Part shown: piece after piece, positions 55,473 through 63,130 of the stretch
Layout of the letters: each line of letters opens with the position of its first letter
Numbering within the stretch: the first letter of the stretch is position 1
NCBI RefSeq assembly: GCF_001513745.1
Contig: NZ_CP013380.1
Location: forward strand, 2,728,001 to 2,792,000
From: Burkholderia humptydooensis
Lineage (GTDB): Bacteria > Pseudomonadota > Gammaproteobacteria > Burkholderiales > Burkholderiaceae
DNA length: 64,000 bases
Direction: 5' to 3'
Notes under the pieces: generated by a model
What the model was told of the DNA's origin: nothing
Seen by the model: the letters and a program-made list of their open reading frames with translations, nothing else
Databases searched by the model: none
Made by a program: the position numbers and the translations under genes

Positions 55473-56471
55473 TCAGAACTGGTAGCCGACGCTCGCGTAG
55501 TAGCCCCAGCCGGTCGACCGGTTCTGGAACGGCCCGTCGCCGAAATTCAGTTCGGTGCCGCCCCACTGGCCGCCGTTGTGGAAATAGCGGGCCGCGGTCC
55601 AGAAACGCCAGTGCTTGAACGAATAGATCAGCACGTTGGTCGAGACGAACGCCGTGTCGGTACGCGTATTGCCGCCCGTCTCCTCGCGCAGCTTCGACCC
55701 GAAGTCGTAGTTGAAGAACCCGACGTAGGTCAGGTTGCCGCCGTGGAACGTACCGATCGGGTAGATGTATTTCATCTGCGCGCGGTAGCCGTCCCACGTA
55801 TTCTGGTTGGCAGCGCCGTAGTTCTCCCATTGGCGGTGCACGTACAGGTTCGCGGATAGCATCAGCTTCGTATGCGTGTCGATGTCGGTGCCGAAGCCCA
55901 TATACAGCGTGTTCTGTCGGCCAGCCGTGTTGTGCCCCTGGTCGTAGATCCAGTCGAACGCGACGTACCATTCCTTGAACGGCCCGAACCCGAGATGCCG
56001 GCGCAGCAGATCGTCGATCGACACGCGCGGCTCCTGCTCGCTGAACAGCGGCGAGCCCTTGTTCGTATAGCCGGAGTCGTAGCCGTTGCCGACGCCGAAC
56101 GCGCGCGGCAGGTCGACGTAGCCGTACAGGTCGAACGGCCCCGTGCGGCCGAAGTATTCGTATTCCAGGTACACGTCGTTGGTCGTGTGCGGCCCGAAGC
56201 GGATGTCCTTCGACCCGACCACGCCGAGGCTCTGGTGAAACCACGTCGACAAATACGGCGAAGGTGCGGGCGCCGGCGGCGCATTCGGCGCGACCACGCC
56301 GCTCTCGGCGAGATGGGCTCCGGCGGCCGCCGCGACAGTGCCCGCCTCCTGCGCGACCGACGCGGCCGGCACGCCCGCAGACAGCACGAGCAGAATGGCG
56401 CCCATCCGCGCTGCCGCATACCGTTCGTTCCGTTCGCCCCTCGACAACTTGCTCAGTTGTTCTACATACAT
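55473..56471 (-). CDS. tsx: Nucleoside-specific outer-membrane channel (Tsx/OmpK family)
   Basis: 332 residues from the ATG at 56471; the ATG at 56405 (MGAILLVLSAGVPAASVAQE) gives a more compact signal peptide and is possible. The mature protein shows Tsx/OmpK beta-barrel segments: DVYLEYEYFGRTGPFDLYGY, EWYVAFDWIYDQGHN, KHWRFWTAARYFHNGGQWGG, ending YYASVGYQF with terminal Phe. First gene of the nucleoside-uptake unit. Confidence 0.85.
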   Translation of the reverse strand: MYVEQLSKLSRGERNERYAAARMGAILLVLSAGVPAASVAQEAGTVAAAAGAHLAESGVVAPNAPPAPAPSPYLSTWFHQSLGVVGSKDIRFGPHTTNDVYLEYEYFGRTGPFDLYGYVDLPRAFGVGNGYDSGYTNKGSPLFSEQEPRVSIDDLLRRHLGFGPFKEWYVAFDWIYDQGHNTAGRQNTLYMGFGTDIDTHTKLMLSANLYVHRQWENYGAANQNTWDGYRAQMKYIYPIGTFHGGNLTYVGFFNYDFGSKLREETGGNTRTDTAFVSTNVLIYSFKHWRFWTAARYFHNGGQWGGTELNFGDGPFQNRSTGWGYYASVGYQF

Positions 56472-56808
56472 GCGCTTGAGCCCGCCTTCCGATCGTTGCT
56501 CTTTTCGATATCCCGACGACTTGCATCGGGCCCGGATCGCCACGGCCGGCCGCTGACTGCCCCAAATTCGGGCGCACCGCCTGCTTCAGGTGCGTGCGTG
56601 CGCCGAACTTGACCGGTCAGTCAGCATTCAAGCCGTTCCGCGGATAAACAGGAGGGGTAAAGCACAAGCCGTGCCATATACTGACCAAACGGACAGGATG
56701 CGAATGCGGCGGGGGCGGGGCGCGGCCGATTCCTGCGGGACGAGCCGTCCCGTCGATCGTCCGCCGTCGTGAAACCCGGGGGTGCTCCTCTATGTCTTTC
56801 ATCAAGCA
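56472..56808. other. Upstream region of tsx, no gene seen
   Basis: A perfect 10-bp palindrome, TGACCGGTCA, lies at 56610-56619, about 140 bp ahead of tsx, and could be an operator. Otherwise I see no supported feature before the IS110 relic begins. Confidence 0.3.
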
Positions 56809-57100
56809 TTAGGGGCTGACTTGGGTTGGTAAATTGTCCGGTCGCGCAGCATGGCGAACAGGACGTCCCAGCGTCACCGCGCCAGCGCGACGAGCGCTTG
56901 GTTGTGGCGCTTGCCCCGCTGGACCTCGCGTGTGTAATAGGCGCGCGAGACAAGGACTCGCAAGGCCGCGAAGGCGGATAGGAAAAAGGCGCGCTTTTAG
57001 CACCATGTTGCCGCGTCTGGATGGATGTTCGCCTCTGAGCGCCGGGTGACCGGAACAAGGCTGGTGTAGGCCGCCAAGTGTGCAACCCGAAGCGAAATGA
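56809..57100 (-). pseudogene. IS110-family transposase C-terminal relic
   Basis: Read with frameshifts, the minus strand gives fragments such as LKARLFP, YTREVQRGKRHNQALVALAR and ARPDNLPTQVSP, characteristic of IS110-type C termini. It is related to the relic at 11.6-11.8 kb. No intact frame. Confidence 0.5.
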
Positions 57101-57218
57101 TATGAACGCCTCCCGCCCGTGAGCGGTGTGAGTAAAGAAGCCAGATGGCCCCTCACGGGCCGACGGCATCAAAGTGCCCAAGGTGCAAGATTGAGAATCT
57201 TCATTGGCGATCCGGAGG

Positions 57219-57880
57219 ATCCAAAAATGCAGCTTACGACAGGTGGTGTGGACATCGCAAAAAGTGTGATGCAGATCATGCCGCATCGTGATGGAGGCTT
57301 GTGGTGGCACGCCTTACTAGGCGCGCCGGTTCGCGGCAATGGGACATTACTTGCAGATCATCGCGCCACGCGTTCGTCAAGTTCCAGAAGAACGATCGTA
57401 ACGATGCAGAGGCGATCGTCGAAGCTGCGTCCCGTCCCACTATGCGCTACGTCGCAGTCAAGGGCGTACCGCAGTAGGATATCCAGTCGATGCATCGCAT
57501 CCGATCCACAAGGCATCCCCTTCAAGCCAGCGACTCGAGAAGATTCGCGGAGGCGGGCCGTTGATCGCAACCGCTGTCATCGCTGCGGCAGGCAGTGCCA
57601 CTGAATCCCCCAACCGCAGACAGTTTGCGGCCTGGCTGGGCTTGCCATCGCGCCAGCATTCGTCAGGCGGCAAGGATCGACTGTTCGGTATCACCAAGCG
57701 CGGAAACGGCAATTTGAGAATGCTGCTCCTCCACGGCGCGAGAGCTGTCGCTCGACAAACCGTAAAGCATACGGATGCTTTCTCCAGATGGGTACTCGAT
57801 GTTCAGGCGAGACGGCGAGCCAACGGATTTCCAGTGCCCTGCGCTGCGCATCCGCTTCACGGCCCCGTCGCGACGAACAT
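57219..57880 (+). pseudogene. IS110-family transposase, decayed
   Basis: The N-terminal piece GGVDIAKSVMQIMPHRDG (57244 on) is followed, after frameshifts, by FQKNDRNDAEAIVEAASRPT. A stop and deletions come next. Then ATAVIAAAGSATESPNRRQF and RQHSSGGKDRLFGITKRGNG appear. The 5' flank matches that of the intact IS110 at 51.7-52.7 kb in inverted orientation, so the two are relatives of one IS type. Confidence 0.65.
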
Positions 57881-58537
57881 GCTCAGTCAAGGAACCAGCT
57901 TCAAGGGCATTGCCCATGTGCCCGCGCACGAATCGCGGCAAAGCACCGCCATCGACGCAAGGCTCGATCTCCCGCCTCTCTCACCATGGCCGGGAGAGCA
58001 AGCATAAAGCCCGAAGAACAGTCGCTTGCCCAATCCCCGGTTATCCGAGTCGTTGCGCTACTGGCAAACCTACGCGGTCTTCAACGACTTCGTAACCCCG
58101 AATGAACACTCTTGTCTCCTCCAAATCACTAACGGAGGTTTCCCATACGCACTTCGAATCTGCAGTCATTTCGATATCCCAATTGATCAACTACTTAGGC
58201 TGGACGAATACATGTGGCGTAGCGAAACCACCCGCCTCGAAAAACCCATCCGACTAATCAGCTCGTCCGAGCCATATCAACAACGTCGAAACTTAAACCA
58301 ATACCAACCAAACCAAGTGCACAGTGACTGCTCCATTGCCGGCCAATTGGCTCATAACACGACAAACCCCTCTAGAGACATCTTACGTTTCTTATCCATA
58401 TTTTAAAAAATCTTCTTAGATCTATGTTGCCATAATTTCATAACCACCGCTATTCGCCGAAATGCAGAATCGAATAACAACCTCACAACTCAAGCACACG
58501 CGTCTACGACCTTATGATCTTCAATCTATTGATAATT
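57881..58537. other. Gene-free, partly AT-rich stretch
   Basis: Only short frames without family features or host-like codon use. Nothing supported between the IS110 relic and the LysR gene. Confidence 0.4.
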
Positions 58538-59428
58538 TCATGGCTCGAGTGCTCCGATTTTCGTTCTGACGATTTCCTCTAGGGTATTCAGCGCTGCGGC
58601 TGTTCCACGTCGTAGGTGCCTAGCCGTCAACATAAAGGTAGTGCGGTGTGGAACCTCATCCTTAATCATAAATGAAGAGAACATCTTTGTCGCACTAGCA
58701 GCCCGCGAAACTCGGTATGGCACAAGCCCCCATTGCTCAGGTCGGCTTAAAAGTGCCAATAACAAATGAACGGTGTTGACAGCAATTCTCCCTTCTCGCC
58801 GCGCTCCCCAACGGCTATCGTGCCACGTCTGGAATACCTCGTCTGATCGAAAGAATATCTCATGCTCCGCGTTTAGTTCACTCACGCTCACGTCCATTCG
58901 ATTTGCAAGCGGAGAATCTGGCAAACAGATACCCACGATGCGGTCGCTGTAGAGTTCCCGGACGGAAACACGTTGGGTTCTCGGAAATTGCCAAGTAAAT
59001 GCGACGTCGAGTTCTAGCTGGCCGACCTTTTCGCAAAGCTCTATCGACTGACCTGAATAGATTGAGACATCGATGAATGGGGCCGTTTCAGACAATTCCC
59101 GATAAACATCGTTCAATAGTTCATAGCTGATTGCCGGAACACTACCTATTCGTAGAGAAGCTCTCTCCGCCAGCCCACCAACGGTCATCGACTCATGATG
59201 AAGAGCGCTCCAGCGTTCAGCGATATCGAGAAATGCTTCGCCAGCCTCAGTCAATCGAACATCCCTAAGACCTCTTCCTCTCTCTATCAGTGCAGCTCGC
59301 AACTCTCTTTCGAGAAGGTGAAGTCGCTTACTCACACTGGACTGAGTCAGATTGAGTGCCTCGGCAGCTCGTCCAATCCCTCCGCACTGGACTATTGCGA
59401 GGAAGGCTTCAATGCCGGTGTAGTTCAT
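58538..59428 (-). CDS. LysR-family transcriptional regulator
   Basis: 296 residues from the ATG at 59428 (MNYTGIEAFLAIVQCGGIGR). The HTH is AAEALNLTQSSVSKRLHLLE; the effector domain follows (LRIGSVPAISYELLNDVYRE, ELDVAFTWQF). The longer frame upstream of 59428 reads into an IS5 remnant and is not coding. GC is lower than in core genes. No divergent partner survives because an IS5 relic occupies the upstream side, so its target is unknown. Confidence 0.85.
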   Translation of the reverse strand: MNYTGIEAFLAIVQCGGIGRAAEALNLTQSSVSKRLHLLERELRAALIERGRGLRDVRLTEAGEAFLDIAERWSALHHESMTVGGLAERASLRIGSVPAISYELLNDVYRELSETAPFIDVSIYSGQSIELCEKVGQLELDVAFTWQFPRTQRVSVRELYSDRIVGICLPDSPLANRMDVSVSELNAEHEIFFRSDEVFQTWHDSRWGARREGRIAVNTVHLLLALLSRPEQWGLVPYRVSRAASATKMFSSFMIKDEVPHRTTFMLTARHLRRGTAAALNTLEEIVRTKIGALEP

Positions 59429-59479
59429 AAACGTTCTCCTAAGAACCTGTTTGGAAATTAATCGAATGATTGGTTGATT

Positions 59480-60310
59480 TGGATCCAGCAAATCAAGGAG
59501 CATGCGAGCGAAAAGAATCCATAATGCACGTGTGCGTAACGTTCCTGACAAATCCTTGGCCGCCTAATCGCATGAAGCTGGCAAAGGCCCCTCTACAACG
59601 CGCACGTTTTACGCAGACCGCTGCCGCGCGCCGGCCGACCTCGGCGAGAGCGGCTGTGATGCCACGCAAGCGCAGGCGTCGCCGATATGGCGTTAAACCG
59701 TAATTCCTATATTCCCTGGACGGGTTTTCGGGTAGCGCAAAGGGGGGCCGCGCTTACAACGACTGGGTGGAATCGCCCCGACCGGCGACTCAAGTTGCCT
59801 GGTATCGTCGTACTTCGCGTCGCTTAAGTTGAGAGCGAGCGGGATGCATTGCGCATCAACGAAGATGTGGTGTGTGCTTCGGAGTTTGCGAACCGTTGGG
59901 CTCCGGTCGTTTTTTTCCCCACGCGCATAACGTGAACAGAACAACTGTCTACGATGGCGCACGCCATGTCGAGTTGGCCAAGACGGTGTAACTCGGTCAA
60001 CAGCGTTTCCGGGATGCGCTACCAGAACAAGGCATCCGACCAAGCCTCCAGCCGGTGCCAGCATGCTGGACCAGAGCCGCAACGCGATTCTCGCGGAAGC
60101 AGATTCCAAACAATGCTCACGTTTGGAACGAACGCAATGCCCGTCAACGCTACCCGACCCCGCGTCGGTTTGCGCTCTGCGTATCGATGATGCGGTGGCG
60201 CGCGCTTTGGTACCAACGATTCGATGAGCAACGATTTCACAACTACTTCCCAGAGATAGTTTCATAGAGACAGTCTGATACATCGACGAGTATCCCAACA
60301 AATCGGACAT
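59480..60310 (-). pseudogene. IS5-family transposase, decayed
   Basis: The minus strand encodes, in different frames, RVALTGIAFVPNVSIVWNLL and CGSGPACWHRLEAW (IS5 N-terminal part). It then gives a frame with the GKKT/HTT region, GAIPPSRCKRGPPLR, and finally VERAFASFMRLGGQG with APLICW. The order is that of an IS427-group transposase, but stops and frameshifts are spread throughout. Confidence 0.65.
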
Positions 60311-61241
60311 CAAATGATCTTGCGGCATGCACCGGATACATCAGTACAGTGCACGAGGCAAATACTGAGGCGACCGAGGTGACCCAGCCAAGCATGCGTT
60401 CGCTCAACGATCCAGCGCAATTTGCCGCGTCACTTTATATTCGTTCCGGAGTTCGTTGATTACAAATTCAACATTCGGCAGCAGCCTCAACTATTCCAAG
60501 ACGAGAACGTCTAACCGAGAGGACTGACTGCACCAGAAGGCGATCTTTAAGCCGCCCCTTAGAACCCGTTTACGCACCCGCCATTTTAAAAAATCCTCAG
60601 AGTGACAAACCTTCAAGGCGACGAATCTTCTTCGTAACACCCCAAAAGATTCCAATGCGTGATTTTATATGTCGGAAAAATTCATTTTTCAAATCCGCCC
60701 GAGTTGCATAATATAACGATAGCACGACGGCGCGAATCGAGGCACCCCCTTATCAACAGTTGGACTATACATATATTTAATTGTGCTTGACTTCATGTTG
60801 ACACATTTCTCATTTTTAATGACAATTGCCACTCAGTCAAGTGCTGGCACCAGCCAGCGCGAAGCAGACCGATTTTCGACGATCGTGTGACAAAGGTATT
60901 TTTATGAGGAATGTATCAAAGAATTAATTCAGACCGGATATTGAGCCACTGATTTTTCTAAGCGGTCTCCGTTTTGAAGGCATCAGATTCCTTTCTGGCA
61001 CGGAAAATCCAGGGTCGCAATTTCGCGCCGCTAAAAGGCTTCGACTTTGCGATGGGCGCCCTTGCGCCTTCCGGCATCAGCTGATGATTTGCGCAATCGC
61101 CGATTGGTTAATTTTTATATCGAGACCGTCCAGTGCTTTTTTAAACCATTTACAGCCGGAGGTGCCGCACAACATCAAAATGCCTTGATTTTTTTGAATT
61201 CAACGAACCATTTCCACCATACCATTATTTTGGAATTTATC
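60311..61241. other. Intergenic region ahead of the microcin-like gene
   Basis: No gene seen. It contains arm B of the diverged inverted repeat (60590-60800). From about 60860 to 61241 it is an AT-rich leader that must hold the promoter of the secreted-peptide gene; GGAA at 61232-61235 is its ribosome-binding site. I could not assign a -35/-10 pair with confidence. Confidence 0.4.
60590..60800 (-). repeat. Diverged inverted repeat, arm B (about 200 bp)
   Basis: The reverse complement aligns with 50105-50310 over most of its length. Both arms share the TATAGTCCA block and the palindromic GAAAAATGAATTTTTC block, and TTTGTCAYYCTGA near the end. The arms lie about 10 kb apart in opposite orientation. 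Confidence 0.7.
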
Positions 61242-61544
61242 ATGCGAGAACTGATTGCTTTCGAAATCGATGCCGTGTCTGGCGCAGCCCCTCTTGTCGC
61301 TCCTCCGAACGTCAACGGCGTGAGTACCCCCAAGCAAATTGCTCCCGGTGCTTCTAATGCGGGCTCCGCCTACGGTGCTCATAACGGTCTGTCGTCGTCG
61401 ACCAGCGATGGCAGTGTTAGCGTCAGTATCAGTGGCACGGACGTTTTCGGTGTGGGCAAGGTCGCTGGATACGCCGAAAAGGCCTACGAATATACCGTAG
61501 ACACTGTCAACCAATATTACAACAGCTCATCCAGCTCGTCGTAA
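61242..61544 (+). CDS. Class II microcin-like secreted peptide precursor (double-glycine-type leader)
   Basis: 100 residues from the ATG at 61242, with GGAA six bases upstream. The first 15 residues, MRELIAFEIDAVSGA, match the colicin V/microcin leader pattern MRxL...E(I/L/M)xxVSG(G/A), cleaved after GA by C39-peptidase ABC exporters. The predicted core of 85 residues has no cysteine. It is Gly/Ser/Ala-rich, has the amphipathic-looking FGVGKVAGYAEKAYEYTV, and ends in NSSSSSS. Serine-rich C termini mark class IIb microcins, where they carry a siderophore; whether that applies here is inference. The adaptor and C39 ABC exporter genes follow, supporting secretion. No database match could be checked. 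Confidence 0.72.
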   Translation: MRELIAFEIDAVSGAAPLVAPPNVNGVSTPKQIAPGASNAGSAYGAHNGLSSSTSDGSVSVSISGTDVFGVGKVAGYAEKAYEYTVDTVNQYYNSSSSSS

Positions 61545-61568
61545 TTTGCATGTGAACCTCTGACTCTC

Positions 61569-61601
61569 GTTACCGCCCAGATGATTCATCTGGGCGGTAA
61601 C
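61569..61601 (+). terminator. Strong hairpin after the microcin-like gene
   Basis: A perfect 15-bp stem, GTTACCGCCCAGATG / CATCTGGGCGGTAAC, with a 3-base loop, 24 bp after the stop. There is no T run, so it may act as a partial terminator or mRNA 3'-end protector, giving more peptide than exporter transcripts. Confidence 0.6.
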
Positions 61602-61667
61602 GTGAACTCGGAATTGAGATTATTATGAAATTTCAATAATTCCAGGTGGATATTCGAGGGTTAAACG

Positions 61668-61838
61668 ATGCAAAGCCTTTATCGCAAATTGCCGGAGTTT
61701 CGCGCAAATCGACAATATTGTCAGCATGTAGTCCGGCTTGCAATTGATATAGATGGCCAATGTTTAAGCGTGCGACATTGCCGACCTCAACCATTTCCCG
61801 AAAAGGCGATTGCTCATATGGCTATATTCGCTATATAG
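61668..61838 (+). CDS. Small ORF (56 aa) between precursor and exporter genes, possible accessory or immunity gene
   Basis: ATG at 61668 with GAGGG seven bases upstream. The product MQSLYRKLPEFRANRQYCQH continues with three cysteines and ends AHMAIFAI. It lies where class II microcin loci usually carry an immunity gene, but it lacks the hydrophobic helices typical of immunity proteins, so the role is open. The stop is 19 bp before the adaptor start, consistent with one transcript. Confidence 0.4.
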   Translation: MQSLYRKLPEFRANRQYCQHVVRLAIDIDGQCLSVRHCRPQPFPEKAIAHMAIFAI

Positions 61839-61857
61839 AATCCCAACTTACCCACAT

Positions 61858-63117
61858 ATGAACGATTTACCTATTTTTCGCCACGAGGCTCAGGACTCGC
61901 AACGAGTTAGGTCGATCGGCGACATCGTCCTTCTTCAACGAGTTTCGATTCAGGTGTTATCTATTACCGCCTTTTGTATGGGTGTGATTGTGATTCTCTT
62001 TTTCGTGTTTGGCAGCTATACACGACGGACTACCGTTAGCGGCGTGGTGGTGCCTGACACGGGACTTATAAAAGTCTATGCGAAGCAGAATGGGGTTGTA
62101 CTCAGAAAACTTGTGACCGAAGGGCAACATGTGATCCGAGGGCAAGCGCTTTACACAATCTCTACTGATCTACAAACCCCGGTCACTGGCGACACTCAAG
62201 CAGCACTCATCCATCAGATTCAACAGCGCAAAGCATCGTTGCAGCAGGAAGTAGTCAAGACACGTCAGTTGCAAAGAGCCGACCGCGATACGCTTCAGGC
62301 CAAGATCATCAGTCTTCGCCGTCAACTCGCCGGCATCGACGACCAAATCATCTCACAGCGTATCCGTACGTCGCTTGCAACCGATGCGTCAATACGGTAC
62401 GCGCGACTACTGGCAAAGGATTATATTTCCAAGGATCAGGCGCAGCAGCGTGAGGCCGATCTCCTTGACCAGCAGTCGAAACTTGATAGCCTCCTGCGCG
62501 ATCGCGCTCGCACCGCTCAGTTGCTGAAAGAAGCCTCCAACGATCTCGCCAGCCTGTCACTTAAGCAGCAAAACGAGCTATCCCAGATTGATCGCGGAAT
62601 AATCGATGTCGACCAGAGTCTAATCGAGAGTGAAGCGAAGCGAGAGGTGGTGATCGCCGCGCCAGAAACCGGCACTGCAACGGTCGTGATTGCCGAACGG
62701 GGACAGAATACCGACACCGTCCACCCTCTCGCCGGTTTGGTGCCATCGGATGCGCACTGGCAGGCTTACCTATTCGTGCCAGGTGCCGCTGTCGGTTTCA
62801 TTCGCGTCGGCGATCCAGTGCTTATCCGCTATCAAGCGTATCCGTATCAGAAATTCGGGCAGTACGCGGCGAGCGTCATATCGATTGCGCGGACCGCACT
62901 GACGTCGGCGGAACTAACCACAAGCGGTGCGCAGATCGGCGGCGAGAGCACTTACTACCGAATTACCGTCGCGCTGAAATCGCAGTACGTGACCGCTTAC
63001 GGAAAGCTACAACCACTGCAGGCAGGTATGGCCATTCAAGCGGATGTTCTCCAGGAGCGCCGGCGACTTTACGAATGGGTACTCGAACCTCTTTACAGTA
63101 TGGCCGGAACGCTCTGA
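61858..63117 (+). CDS. HlyD-family membrane-fusion adaptor of a bacteriocin exporter (CvaA type)
   Basis: 419 residues from the ATG at 61858. A cytoplasmic start, one membrane helix at about 37-57 (LSITAFCMGVIVILFFVFGS), then a periplasmic lipoyl/barrel part (VVVPDTGLIKVYAKQNGVVL), a long coiled coil (residues about 130-270), and the closing half (VVIAAPETGTATVVIAERGQ). This matches CvaA-type adaptors of colicin V secretion, about 410-420 residues. It links the inner-membrane ABC exporter to a TolC-type channel, which is not encoded here. The exporter gene starts 13 bp downstream. Confidence 0.85.
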   Translation: MNDLPIFRHEAQDSQRVRSIGDIVLLQRVSIQVLSITAFCMGVIVILFFVFGSYTRRTTVSGVVVPDTGLIKVYAKQNGVVLRKLVTEGQHVIRGQALYTISTDLQTPVTGDTQAALIHQIQQRKASLQQEVVKTRQLQRADRDTLQAKIISLRRQLAGIDDQIISQRIRTSLATDASIRYARLLAKDYISKDQAQQREADLLDQQSKLDSLLRDRARTAQLLKEASNDLASLSLKQQNELSQIDRGIIDVDQSLIESEAKREVVIAAPETGTATVVIAERGQNTDTVHPLAGLVPSDAHWQAYLFVPGAAVGFIRVGDPVLIRYQAYPYQKFGQYAASVISIARTALTSAELTTSGAQIGGESTYYRITVALKSQYVTAYGKLQPLQAGMAIQADVLQERRRLYEWVLEPLYSMAGTL

Positions 63118-63130
63118 CACGACGTCACTC

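Noticed and set aside
58026..58406. 126-codon plus-strand frame before the LysR gene
   Set aside because: No recognisable domain, no good ribosome-binding site, and low-complexity polar composition typical of random AT-richer DNA.
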